Below, one piece after another: positions 27,094 to 35,835 of a stretch of DNA of 64,000 nucleotides. The DNA comes from CAYTBN01 sp964436045 (GTDB lineage Bacteria; Myxococcota_A; UBA796; UBA9615; CAYRNR01). Every line of letters begins with the position of its first letter. Within the stretch, counting starts at the first letter, position 1. The stretch covers positions 62,001 through 126,000 of the forward strand of contig CAYTBN010000009.1 of the NCBI GenBank assembly GCA_964436045.1, read 5' to 3'. The position numbers and the translations under genes were made by a program. Under the pieces are notes generated by a model, which saw only the letters and a program-made list of their open reading frames with translations, did not search any database and was not told where the DNA came from.

Positions 27094-28377
27094 GTGGACG
27101 ACGCCGAGCGCGAGGATTCCGGCGGCCAGCCCAGCGGCTGGTGGCGCGACCGACGCACCCTGACCCGGGTGATCGGGCTGTGCGCGCTGGCGTTCTTCTG
27201 CATGCTCAGCTACGCCGTCGCTCGCCCGGCCTGCGAGTCCCTGTTCCTGGACGCGCATGGCAGCGAGGCGCTGCCGCGGGTCTGGATCCTGGTCGCCGTG
27301 TTCGCGGCGGTCAGCGTGGCGATCTACAACCGCTTCTCCACCCGCGTCGACCTGGTGACGCTGTACGGCGCGGTCTGTGTGATCACCGGGGGCCTGCTGG
27401 CGCTGTTGATCGTGGCGTGGACCCGCGGCGTCCCCTTCACCGGTTACGCCCTGTACATCTGGAAGGACATCTACATCGTCATCCTGGTCGAGATCTTCTA
27501 CAGCTTCGCCAACACCGTCTTCCCGATCCGTAGCGCGCGCTGGTTCTACGGCCTGTTCGGGGTGTTCGGCTCCCTGGGCGGGATCGTCGGCAACCTGGGG
27601 GTGGGCGAGCTGTCCAAGCTGATCGGCACGGAGCACGCCCTGTGGACGATGATCCCGATCCTGACGGTCTGCGTCTTGATCTGCTGGGTGCTGGCTCGCC
27701 GCGCCGGGCACCGCCCCAGCGCCACCCGGGACAGCAAGCCCACCGCCGGCGAGGGATTCACCGCCCTGCGCCGCTCGTCCTACCTGCTGTGGATGCTGGC
27801 GCTGATCGGGGTGGTCCAGATGGTGATCACGCTGGTGGACTACCAGTACAACGGCATCGTCGAGGAGCTGTACCCCGACAAGGACCTGCGAACCGGCATC
27901 ATGGGCCGGGTCTACGCGGTGGTGAACACCGGCACCATCGTGATGCACGCCGCGGTGGGCCCGATCCTGCGGCTGCTGACCATTCCCCGCACCTTGCTGA
28001 CGATCCCGCTATTGCTGGGAGTCGCCGTGGCCGGGTTCGCCGTCCACCCGGCGTTCGCAGCGATGGCGGTGGCCAAGGTGGCCTCCAAGGTCTTCGACTA
28101 CACCATCTTCCGCGCCGCCAAGGAGATGCTGTACATCCCGCTCGGCTACGCCGAAAAGACCGCTGGCAAGGCGCTGGTCGACATGCTGACCTACCGGGTG
28201 GCCAAGGGTGGCGCCTCGCTGCTGCTGCTGGTGCTCGCGCTGGGGGCCACGTCCCTGTGGATCTCGTGGATCAACCTGGCCCTGATCGGCGGCTGGGTCG
28301 CCATCACGGTGGTCATCGTCCGGCGCTTCCGCCGCAGGGTCTCGCGGGAGGAGGAGATCCGCGGACAATCCAGCTGA
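27094..28377 (+). CDS. Npt/Tlc-type nucleotide transporter-like membrane protein
   Basis: 427 residues from GTG 27094, with about 11-12 hydrophobic helices. The region DYTIFRAAKEMLYIPLGYAE followed by KTAGKALVDMLTYRVAKGGA corresponds to the conserved R-x-x-KE-x-LYxP...YR-x-GK segment of ATP/ADP translocases (AAA family, NTP/NDP exchangers). Best known from intracellular parasites and plastids, but distant members occur in free-living bacteria, where substrates are unknown. Follows the phosphorylase gene by 9 bp, so the pair may handle nucleosides/nucleotides. Ends 7 bp from a convergent gene. Confidence 0.75.
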   Translation: MDDAEREDSGGQPSGWWRDRRTLTRVIGLCALAFFCMLSYAVARPACESLFLDAHGSEALPRVWILVAVFAAVSVAIYNRFSTRVDLVTLYGAVCVITGGLLALLIVAWTRGVPFTGYALYIWKDIYIVILVEIFYSFANTVFPIRSARWFYGLFGVFGSLGGIVGNLGVGELSKLIGTEHALWTMIPILTVCVLICWVLARRAGHRPSATRDSKPTAGEGFTALRRSSYLLWMLALIGVVQMVITLVDYQYNGIVEELYPDKDLRTGIMGRVYAVVNTGTIVMHAAVGPILRLLTIPRTLLTIPLLLGVAVAGFAVHPAFAAMAVAKVASKVFDYTIFRAAKEMLYIPLGYAEKTAGKALVDMLTYRVAKGGASLLLLVLALGATSLWISWINLALIGGWVAITVVIVRRFRRRVSREEEIRGQSS

Positions 28378-28384
28378 TCCAGGC

Positions 28385-30031
28385 TCAGCTCCCCCGCAGG
28401 ATCTCCGCCACCCGGTCCATGTCCGCCAGCCGCCCGCGCGCCGTGCCGAGCGCGGCGTCGAACCGTGCCGCCCCCCGGAAGGCCTCCAGCCCCTCGGCGT
28501 CCAGCTTGCCGGAGCCGGTCAGCAGCTCGAGCCCTTCGACCGCGACGGCGTGGGCAGCGGCCGAAGCGTGGAGCCGCGCTGCGGGTCCCAGCAGGGCGGC
28601 CGGTCCGGCGGAGTCCTCGGGCAGGGAGGCCACCTTGCGGGCCAGCGCCAGCGCAGCCTCGACCTCGGTCGCGAGCCGGGCCAGCTCGAACAGCACGGCC
28701 TGCTGGCGGAGCAGCCGGTTGCGGTGGCAGGTCAGCACCAGCTCGGCCAGGGCGTCCGCGGCCAGCGCCGCCGACTCCCGGGCTTCCGCATGGGGCGCAT
28801 CAGCTCCTGCGGCGCGCAGGGCGGCGGCCTGGTCCCGGTAGAACCCGCCCTTGGATCGGACGGTGCCACGCCAGCGGTACATGCCGATGATGTTCTGCTG
28901 GATCTCCGAGGTGCCCTCGTAGATGGTCGTGATCCTCACGTCCCGCAGCAGCTTCTCCACCTCGAACTCGCGGATGTAACCGTAGCCGCCGTGGGCCTGC
29001 ATCGCCGCATCGGCCGCGGCGAGCCCGGCCTCGGTGGTGAAGTACTTGGCCACCGAACCCTCGACGGCCAGGCCCCGTTCACCGGCGTCGATGCGCGCGA
29101 CCACCTCGTCGCACAGCGCCCGGGCGGCCTCCAGCCGCACCGCGTGGGGCACGAGCAGCTTGTGGGTGTAGCCCTGCTTGGCGATCAGCGGCTCGCCGAA
29201 CTGCTCCCGCTCCTTGGCGTAGGCCACCGCCCGCGCCAGCGCCTCGCTGCCCACCCCCAGGGCGCAGGCCGCAACCATCAGCCGGGTGAAACCGAACACC
29301 TCGCCGGCCTGCTCGAGCCCCTTGCCCTCCTCGCCGCCGATCAGCTGGTCGGCGGGTACCACCACGTCCTCGAGGAAGACCTGGGTCGTGTTGGAGGCCC
29401 GGATCCCGTGCTTGTACTCCGCGGGGCCCACCGAGAGCCCCGGCGTGTCCCGTTCCACCACGAAGAACGACGGCCCGCCCGGCGTCCGGGCGAGGATCGT
29501 GTACAACCCAGCCACACCCCCGTTGGTGATGAACTGCTTGGTCCCATTGAGCCGGTAGCTGGCGAGGTTGCTGCAGGCGTCGGCCATCGGCTCGGCCGTG
29601 GTCTTCAGGGCAGCGACGTTGCTGCCCGCCGCCGGCTCGGTGACCCCGTAAGCCACGATCAGCCCCTCGTCCGCGACCTTGCCCAGCCAGCGTTTCTGCT
29701 GGGCGTCGGTGCCGGCCACCACCAGCGGATCGATCCCCAGACAGGTGGCCAGCAGGGAGGTGCCGAAGCCCAGGTCGATACGGGAGACCTCCTCGGACAC
29801 GCGGAAGAGCGAGCGGGCGTCTCCGCCGAGCCCGCCCACCTCGGTGGGGAGCATCACCAGCTGCAGCCCCACCTCGGGCCCGAACAGCTCGGCGACCAGA
29901 TCGGCCGGGAACTCGTGCCGATCGTCCAGTTCGAGGCGGACGTCACGGGCCAATCGGCGGCGCAGCACGGCGTGCAGGGTGTCGAGGACAGCGTCGAGGA
30001 CGCCTTCGTCTAGCTCGGAGGGTCGCCGCAT
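28385..30031 (-). CDS. Acyl-CoA dehydrogenase (long, VLCAD-like)
   Basis: 548 residues from ATG 30031. FAD-dependent oxidation of acyl-CoA to enoyl-CoA. Motifs: AYGVTEPAAGSNVAALKTTA (flavin contact), LNGTKQFITNGGVA, VVERDTPGLSVG and AMQAHGGYGYIREFEVEKLL, then RITTIYEGTSEIQQNIIG with the catalytic-region Glu. A roughly 150-residue helical C-terminal extension makes it longer than the usual 380 residues and more like VLCAD/ACAD9-type enzymes. Eight bases downstream of the murein endopeptidase gene and probably on the same transcript, although the functions are unrelated. Confidence 0.93.
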   Translation of the reverse strand: MRRPSELDEGVLDAVLDTLHAVLRRRLARDVRLELDDRHEFPADLVAELFGPEVGLQLVMLPTEVGGLGGDARSLFRVSEEVSRIDLGFGTSLLATCLGIDPLVVAGTDAQQKRWLGKVADEGLIVAYGVTEPAAGSNVAALKTTAEPMADACSNLASYRLNGTKQFITNGGVAGLYTILARTPGGPSFFVVERDTPGLSVGPAEYKHGIRASNTTQVFLEDVVVPADQLIGGEEGKGLEQAGEVFGFTRLMVAACALGVGSEALARAVAYAKEREQFGEPLIAKQGYTHKLLVPHAVRLEAARALCDEVVARIDAGERGLAVEGSVAKYFTTEAGLAAADAAMQAHGGYGYIREFEVEKLLRDVRITTIYEGTSEIQQNIIGMYRWRGTVRSKGGFYRDQAAALRAAGADAPHAEARESAALAADALAELVLTCHRNRLLRQQAVLFELARLATEVEAALALARKVASLPEDSAGPAALLGPAARLHASAAAHAVAVEGLELLTGSGKLDAEGLEAFRGAARFDAALGTARGRLADMDRVAEILRGS

Positions 30032-30039
30032 CGCGGATC

Positions 30040-30951
30040 TCAGGGGGCGGTGGGTGAACAGGTCGCCGCGAACTCGTCGGGGCAGAAGAAGCGCACGTGG
30101 AAGTGGCCGTAGTGGCCTTGCCAGTGACGGATGATTCCCTTGTAGTGGCCGCTGCCCCGGGGGTACTGGAACACCTCGTCGAGGTACTCCTGGTCGATCC
30201 ACGGTAGCTCGCTGGCGTAGTCGTAGTAGACCGCCTGCAGCCGGTAGTCGAGGATGATGTACTGCAGCCGGTCGTCCGCGATCAGCGTCTCCAGGAGGGC
30301 CCAGGTTCGAGGGACATCGACGAGATCGGGGTTCATCGGCGGCATGAACTTGTGGGTCTCGCCGTCCAGCCAGTAGGGCCCGATATCCAGGTCCAGGCCC
30401 GTCTGGTGGGACATGTGGGGCTCCAGGTAGCCGCCGCGCTTGACGCTGCAGTCTCCCACCGCCAGCGGGTGCGAGCCGGGGTACAGGGACTCCACCTGCT
30501 CCACCGCGTCGCCCATCCCGTCGATGGTCACCTGGGCGCAGTAGGAGCGCCAGGGCGTGCGGACCACGAAGCGGGGATCGTCAGTGGGGAACGGGATACC
30601 GTCCACCAACCAGCCGTGGCTGACGCTGCCCACCGGGATCCCCCGGGGCAGGGCGGCGGGCTCACCGTCCTCGTCGAACTCGTCGACGGTGTCCTGGTCG
30701 TCGTCCTCGTCATGGGCGGCGAACAGCTCGTCGAGCCCCTCGGCCACGTCCTCGGCGTCGATGGTGGACTGGAGTCCGGCGGTCAGGGGGTTGTCGGTTC
30801 GCTCGGCCAGGGTGGTCGCGTCGGTGCCGGTGATCACCGCAGCCAGGCACGCCGCCGGTTCCCCCTCGGACGCCATGCCAGGGAGCAGCAGCAGTGCCAC
30901 GGGCACGCCGAGCAGTAGCAGGCGGCGCTGTCGGGCGGCCAGTCGACGCAT
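30040..30951 (-). CDS. Penicillin-insensitive murein endopeptidase (MepA, M74) family
   Basis: 303 residues. ATG 30951 with GGGAGGG upstream. N-terminal hydrophobic signal (LLLLGVPVALLLLPGMA). After an acidic linker (about 75-95) comes the LAS metallopeptidase core: PHMSHQTGLDLDIGPYW (His-x6-Asp zinc ligands) and GHYGHFHVRFFCPDE (His-x-His). This is the MepA signature; the enzyme cuts D-Ala-mDAP crosslinks in the periplasm. First gene of a two-gene unit with a readable promoter. Confidence 0.9.
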   Translation of the reverse strand: MRRLAARQRRLLLLGVPVALLLLPGMASEGEPAACLAAVITGTDATTLAERTDNPLTAGLQSTIDAEDVAEGLDELFAAHDEDDDQDTVDEFDEDGEPAALPRGIPVGSVSHGWLVDGIPFPTDDPRFVVRTPWRSYCAQVTIDGMGDAVEQVESLYPGSHPLAVGDCSVKRGGYLEPHMSHQTGLDLDIGPYWLDGETHKFMPPMNPDLVDVPRTWALLETLIADDRLQYIILDYRLQAVYYDYASELPWIDQEYLDEVFQYPRGSGHYKGIIRHWQGHYGHFHVRFFCPDEFAATCSPTAP

Positions 30952-30982
30952 GGGTTCCCGTTTCCCTCCCCGGAATCGGCCC

Positions 30983-31011
30983 AGCCTAGGTGGGGGTCGG
31001 CGACAGGTCAA
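30983..31011 (-). promoter_or_regulatory. Sigma70-type promoter for the mepA-like gene
   Basis: Minus strand: TTGACC (31011-31006), 17 bp spacer, TAGGCT (30988-30983). Hexamers identical to the divergent promoter at 31031. Confidence 0.6.
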
Positions 31012-31030
31012 GGAGGATCGAACGGCGCCC

Positions 31031-31059
31031 TTGACCGGTCCCGGCGCGGCCCGTAGGCT
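31031..31059 (+). promoter_or_regulatory. Sigma70-type promoter for the CapA-like gene
   Basis: TTGACC (31031-31036), 17 bp spacer, TAGGCT (31054-31059), 58 bp before ATG 31118. Confidence 0.6.
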
Positions 31060-31117
31060 CACCGCCCGCTCCGGGGAATGGAGCTGACCACTCGCACGTC
31101 CTATTGGGGGACACGCC

Positions 31118-32518
31118 ATGAGAAGCACCGTCGCCGCCATCGCCTTGACCACCCTCATCACCCTGCCCGCCCCGTCCGCGCTGGCCGAGACCACCGCCTT
31201 GCGGGCAGAGGCCGAGGCGATGCTCGTCATCGGCAAGGACCATCAGGTCGCCCAGCGGTTCGAGGACGCCATCGCGGCCTATGAGCGGGCGATCGAGCTG
31301 GATCCCACCTTCGCCGCCGCCCACTGGGAGATGGGTTGGTCCCACTGGTCCCTGGGCCAGTTCGACCGCACCCTGGAGCTGTGGCGCAAGACGCTGGAGC
31401 TGGACCCCGACCACCCCGAGGCCGCCGACTACATCCAGAACCTGGAGACCGAGCTGGCCGAGCGCGAGCGGATCAAGGCTGCCAACGCAGCCCAGGCAGA
31501 GGCGGGGGGAGCACCGGCGCTGCCCCCGGAGCCCTCGGAGGTCGGTGAATCCCGGCTCCTGCTCGCCGCGGTCGGCGACACGATGATGGGCGACGCAGGC
31601 GGCGGCTCCGGGCGTGTGCCCCCCGACGACGCCCGCGGCATGTTCGACCAGGTGACGCCGTACCTGGAGCGGGCCGATCTGGCCTTCGCCAACCTCGAAG
31701 GCGTGATGGCCGATTCGGGCTCCTCGTCCAAGTGCAGGCCCGACTCCCAGAAGTGCTACGCATTTCGCATGCCCACCGCCCTGGGGCCGCGGCTGGTCGA
31801 GGCCGGGATCGACGTGGTCAGCATCGCCAACAACCACGCCAACGACTACGGTGCCAGCGGTCGCGCACGCACCATCGAAGCCCTCGACGCGCTGGGGCTG
31901 CACCACTCCGGGCCGCTGGGCGATCTGGCGGTGATGCAGGTCAACGGGCTGCGCATCGGGTTGGTGGCGATGGCGACCAGCCCCGGCCTGTACAACATCA
32001 ACCGGATGGACGATGCCGCCACGGTCGTCACCCAGCTCGCCGCCGAGAACGACATCGTCGTGGTGTCCTTCCACGGCGGCGCCGAGGGGTCGAGCGCGAT
32101 CCACGTGCCCCACGGGATGGAGAAGGCCTTCGGTGAGAACCGGGGCGACCTGCGGACCTTCACCCACCGGATGATCGACGCCGGCGCGGACCTGATCATC
32201 GGCCACGGGCCCCACGTGCCCCGGGGAATGGAGATCTACAACAACCGCCTGATCGCCTACAGCCTGGGCAACTTCTTCACCTACCGGTTCAACGTGAAGG
32301 GCAACCTGGGGGTGGGGCCGCTGCTGATGGTCTACCTGGACGAGCACGGCGCCTTCGTCGAGGGCGAGATCATCTCCACTACCCAGACCTACGCTTCCGG
32401 TCCCCTGCTCGACCCCGAGAACACCGCCGTCACCGTGATCCGTGAGCTGTCCGAGGAAGACTTCGGCGAGACCGCGCCGTTGATCACCGACGAGGGCAAG
32501 ATCCTGCCCCGCGAGTAG
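31118..32518 (+). CDS. TPR plus CapA-like metallophosphatase-fold protein
   Basis: 466 residues. Signal peptide (IALTTLITLPAPSALA). TPR pair at about 35-110 (FEDAIAAYERAIELDPTFAA). The CapA (PGA_cap) domain spans about 145-420, with LLAAVGDTMMGD (metal site), FANLEGVM, IANNHANDYG, VVSFHGGAE and IIGHGPHVPRGME. CapA-type proteins take part in poly-gamma-glutamate or other capsule export, and the domain is a calcineurin-like phosphoesterase. No capBC genes are near, so the polymer is unknown. Confidence 0.88.
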   Translation: MRSTVAAIALTTLITLPAPSALAETTALRAEAEAMLVIGKDHQVAQRFEDAIAAYERAIELDPTFAAAHWEMGWSHWSLGQFDRTLELWRKTLELDPDHPEAADYIQNLETELAERERIKAANAAQAEAGGAPALPPEPSEVGESRLLLAAVGDTMMGDAGGGSGRVPPDDARGMFDQVTPYLERADLAFANLEGVMADSGSSSKCRPDSQKCYAFRMPTALGPRLVEAGIDVVSIANNHANDYGASGRARTIEALDALGLHHSGPLGDLAVMQVNGLRIGLVAMATSPGLYNINRMDDAATVVTQLAAENDIVVVSFHGGAEGSSAIHVPHGMEKAFGENRGDLRTFTHRMIDAGADLIIGHGPHVPRGMEIYNNRLIAYSLGNFFTYRFNVKGNLGVGPLLMVYLDEHGAFVEGEIISTTQTYASGPLLDPENTAVTVIRELSEEDFGETAPLITDEGKILPRE

Positions 32519-32536
32519 CTCACCCCGGCGGCGCGT

Positions 32537-32560
32537 GTTCCCTGGTATAGAACAGGGAAC
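32537..32560. promoter_or_regulatory. Perfect 8-bp inverted repeat around a TATAGA box
   Basis: GTTCCCTG, GTATAGAA, CAGGGAAC, 27 bp before ATG 32587 and 18 bp after the capA-like stop. It could be an operator over a -10 element or a short intercistronic hairpin; no T-run follows. Confidence 0.4.
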
Positions 32561-32586
32561 CAACGATCCACGCGAAGGGGGAAGCC

Positions 32587-33255
32587 ATGCGCCACATCGC
32601 CCTGTCTGTCCTGCTGATCCTGGTCGGCTGTCCGACCCCCGACGAGACGGCGGAGGCCGACGTTCCATCGACGGCCATCCAGCCGCTGGGCAGCGCGGGT
32701 GGCGGCGAGGCCGCGGCCGACGCCGACGCCGACGCCCCGACCGGCGAGATCCTGGAAGGCGGCGCGCCAGACGGGGCGCCGCTGACCAACGGTGGCAAGC
32801 CGCAGATCGATGCCGCTCCGTCCACCGGCAAGCCGTCGGAAGGCCAGGTCTCCATCTCCGGGACCCTGACCTACGCGGGCAGCAAGACCGGCGAGTACCG
32901 GGTCGAGTTCCTGCAGCTGTCGGCGGGCCCTCCGGCGATGGTCCACTACGAGAAGATCGCCGGTCCGGGCGAATGGACTGTGTTCGCCCCGGTCAACGCC
33001 GGTGAGATCCGGATCGTGTCGTTCATCGACCAGGCCGGCGACGGCGCCAGCTCCGACGATCCGGGCGCCGCCTGGCCGCTGCCGGTGATCGTCGGCACCG
33101 AGCCGGTCACGGGCATCGAGCTGGTGCTCGAGGACGAGCCGGATCTCGGCGAGCTGGCGCCCAAGGACCACACAGACGCCCTCAACGGGGCGGAGGTCCC
33201 GGGGGTCGATCCGCCCCCCAGCAGCGCGGACGAGGCCCCGGCGGCGACGCCGTGA
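32587..33255 (+). CDS. Low-complexity lipoprotein upstream of pilT-like genes
   Basis: 222 residues. Signal with lipobox ILVGC (Cys15). The Ala/Asp/Gly-rich linker includes ADADADA. A compact beta domain lies at about 85-185 (GQVSISGTLTYAGSKTGEYR and GEIRIVSFIDQAG), resembling a small periplasmic Ig/transthyretin-like fold. Pro-rich tail. Its stop overlaps the GTG of the PilT-like gene by 4 bp, so it is translationally coupled and may belong to the pilus system. Confidence 0.75.
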   Translation: MRHIALSVLLILVGCPTPDETAEADVPSTAIQPLGSAGGGEAAADADADAPTGEILEGGAPDGAPLTNGGKPQIDAAPSTGKPSEGQVSISGTLTYAGSKTGEYRVEFLQLSAGPPAMVHYEKIAGPGEWTVFAPVNAGEIRIVSFIDQAGDGASSDDPGAAWPLPVIVGTEPVTGIELVLEDEPDLGELAPKDHTDALNGAEVPGVDPPPSSADEAPAATP

Positions 33256-34388
33256 GCGACCCTTCCCTCAGCGGGTTCCTGCAGCAGATGGTCGCCCGGG
33301 GGGCGTCGGACCTCTTCCTGCGGGCCGGCTCTCCCCCATCGTTTCGGATCCACGGCACCATCGAGCGGTCCACTTTGCCCGCGCCGGACGACGCGACCAT
33401 GGAGCGTTTCCTGGACGAGGTGATGACGCCCGTCGCCCGGGAGCGCTTCCGCCAGTCCCCGGACCTGGACATCTCCTGCACCGTGCCGGGGGTCGGCCGG
33501 TTCCGGATCAACCTGTTCTTTCAGCAGGGGCGGCCGGGCCTGGTGGCCCGCCAGATCCCCCCCGGCGAGGTCCAGTTCGAGTCGCTCAACCTGCCCGCGT
33601 CGATCCGGGATCTGGCCGACCAGCGCAACGGCCTGATCCTGGTGGTCGGGCCGACCGGGTGCGGTAAGAGCACGACGCTGGCCGCCCTCGTCCACCACAT
33701 CAACGCCACCCGGGCCGATCACATCGTCACCATCGAGGACCCGGTGGAGTTCGTCCACAGCGAGATCCGCTCGCTGATCCACCAGCGGCAGGTGGGCTAC
33801 GACACGGGCTCGTTCGCCACCGCGTTGCGGCACGTGGTGCGTCAGAGCCCGGACGTGATCCTGATCGGCGAGATGCGGGACGCCGACACGGTGCAGACCG
33901 CGCTGTCGGCCGCCCTCACGGGCCACCTGATCCTGTCGACCCTGCACACCACCAACGCGGTCCAGTCCGTGGACCGGATGCTCAACTACTTCGACCCCTC
34001 CGCCCGTGGCCAGGCCCAGGCCGACCTGGCCTCGACCCTGCTGGGGATCGTCGCGATGCGGCTGGTGCCCACCGCCGACGGCAAGGGCCGGCGCCCGGCT
34101 TGCGAGATCCTGCTGGGCAGCCCCACCGCCCGGCGGCTCGTGGCCGAGGGGGAGTTCGTCGAGCTGTACGACCTGATGAAGCGAAGCCGCGACGCGGGCA
34201 TGTGCACCCTGAACCAGGCGCTGGTGGATCTCTGCGGCGAGGGCGAGGTGGATCCGGCCACCGCGGTGCGATACGCCCCCAACCCGGACGAGTTCAGGCT
34301 CAACATGGAGGGCATGTTCACCGGCATCGCCTCCATCGACCTGCGAACGGAACCCGCGGAGGACGTGGACCCATGGACCAAGAGCTGA
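33252..34388 (+). CDS. PilT/PilU-family retraction ATPase (first copy)
   Basis: 378 residues, GTG start overlapping the upstream stop (GTGA). N-terminal PAS-like half (GASDLFLRAGSPPSFRIHG), Walker A GPTGCGKSTT, Asp box TIEDPVEFVH, Walker B SPDVILIGEMRDADT, and His box TGHLILSTLHTTNA. Residue choices diverge from the second copy, so this may be a PilU-like accessory motor. The RNA overlaps the next gene by 16 bp. Confidence 0.9.
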   Translation: MSDPSLSGFLQQMVARGASDLFLRAGSPPSFRIHGTIERSTLPAPDDATMERFLDEVMTPVARERFRQSPDLDISCTVPGVGRFRINLFFQQGRPGLVARQIPPGEVQFESLNLPASIRDLADQRNGLILVVGPTGCGKSTTLAALVHHINATRADHIVTIEDPVEFVHSEIRSLIHQRQVGYDTGSFATALRHVVRQSPDVILIGEMRDADTVQTALSAALTGHLILSTLHTTNAVQSVDRMLNYFDPSARGQAQADLASTLLGIVAMRLVPTADGKGRRPACEILLGSPTARRLVAEGEFVELYDLMKRSRDAGMCTLNQALVDLCGEGEVDPATAVRYAPNPDEFRLNMEGMFTGIASIDLRTEPAEDVDPWTKS

Positions 34389-35662
34389 ATCCCCGTCCCA
34401 GTCCGGAGCCCCTGCGCCTGGGTCCCGACCAGCGCCTGAACATGAAGGCGCTGTTCGAGTACGCCGCCCGGGTCGGCGCCAGCGACCTGCTGGTGACCGC
34501 CGGCGCGCCGCCCATCGTCCGGGTGGACGGCGACCTGTTCCCGGCGGTGGACGCCACCCTCGGCCCCGAGCACACCAAGAAGCTGATCTGGAGCCTGATC
34601 AACGAGACCCAGCAGGAGATGTTCGAGCGCAAGCGCGAGCTGGACTTCTCGCTGGCGGTCACCGGCGAGATGCGGTTTCGCGCCAACGTGTACTACCAGA
34701 AGGGCGCGGTCGCGGGCGCGTTCCGGCTGATCCCGCGCGTGATCCCGCAGATGGAGGATCTGGGCGTCCCGCCGATGGTGCGCGAGATGACGCTCAAGAG
34801 CCACGGCCTGATCCTGGTCACCGGACCCACGGGCTCGGGCAAGACCACGACGATGGCCTCGATGATCGACCTGATCAACGAGACCCGGCGCTGCCACATC
34901 GTGACCGTCGAGGACCCCATCGAGTTCATCCACACCAACAAACAAGGCGTGATCGACCAGCGGGAGGTGTACGCCGACACCCTCTCGTTCGCCAACGCCC
35001 TCAAGTACGTGCTGAGGCAGGACCCGGACGTGATCCTGGTCGGCGAGATGCGGGACGTGGAGACCATCGCCGCCACCATCACCGCCGCCGAGACCGGTCA
35101 CCTGGTGATCGCGACCCTGCACACCAACGACGCGATCCAGAGCATCGACCGGATCGTCGACGTGTTCCCGCCCCACCAGCACGACCAGATCCGGGTCCAG
35201 CTGGCCTTCGCGCTGATCGGCGTGGTCGCCCAGCAGCTGATCCCCGAGGCGGAGGGGACCGGCCGGGTGCTGGCGACGGAGATCCTGATCAAGAACCATG
35301 CGATCGCGGCCCACATCCGGGACGGCAAGACCCACCAGACCCGCACGGCGATGGAGTCGGGCCGCCGGGACGGCATGCTCACCATGGACTACCGGCTCAA
35401 GGCGCTCTACGAAGAGGGCCGGATCTCCTACGACGAGGTCTCCCGCCGGGTCAGCTCGGCGACCTTCATGCAGCAGATCAAGCCACCGGCCGACGACGAG
35501 GACTCCCTGGCCGGCGAGCCCGTGCCGTCCGTCGAGGAGACCTCCATCTCCGACGCGACGATATCCGGCACCTACTCGGCCCGCATCGAACAGGCCCAGC
35601 CGGCCAAACCGGCCAGCAAGGGCGTATTCCACCGCTTCCGCACGGGCCGCAAAGACGACTGA
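34373..35662 (+). CDS. pilT: Type IV pilus retraction ATPase PilT
   Basis: 429 residues from ATG 34373 (GCGGAGGAC upstream, inside the preceding gene). Motifs are close to PilT: GASDLLVTAGAPPIVRVDG, GPTGSGKTTTMASMID, VEDPIEFIHTNK, RQDPDVILVGEMRDVET and TGHLVIATLHTNDAIQSI, then a RIVDVFPPHQ segment. A roughly 70-residue C-terminal extension is Pro/Ser-rich. Hydrolyses ATP to pull pili back at the inner-membrane base. Confidence 0.92.
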   Translation: MDQELNPRPSPEPLRLGPDQRLNMKALFEYAARVGASDLLVTAGAPPIVRVDGDLFPAVDATLGPEHTKKLIWSLINETQQEMFERKRELDFSLAVTGEMRFRANVYYQKGAVAGAFRLIPRVIPQMEDLGVPPMVREMTLKSHGLILVTGPTGSGKTTTMASMIDLINETRRCHIVTVEDPIEFIHTNKQGVIDQREVYADTLSFANALKYVLRQDPDVILVGEMRDVETIAATITAAETGHLVIATLHTNDAIQSIDRIVDVFPPHQHDQIRVQLAFALIGVVAQQLIPEAEGTGRVLATEILIKNHAIAAHIRDGKTHQTRTAMESGRRDGMLTMDYRLKALYEEGRISYDEVSRRVSSATFMQQIKPPADDEDSLAGEPVPSVEETSISDATISGTYSARIEQAQPAKPASKGVFHRFRTGRKDD

Positions 35663-35835
35663 CCGCGGAGGGGCGGGCGATCGCGCCCTCCAGCCAGCCC
35701 CTCTTCTTCCCTCTGAGCCCCCTCTCAAGGTTGCCGGGAACCATCCGATACACGTGCAGGCATCTTGCGCGTCGCGGGTTCCGGAATGTCCGCGGCGAGC
35801 CCTGCCCGAGAGGGAGAGACGGAATGCGCTAAGGA

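Noticed and set aside
35663..35835. Candidate intrinsic terminator after pilT (GGGCG...CGCCC)
   Set aside because: Weak stem and no T-run; not separable from chance in GC-rich DNA.
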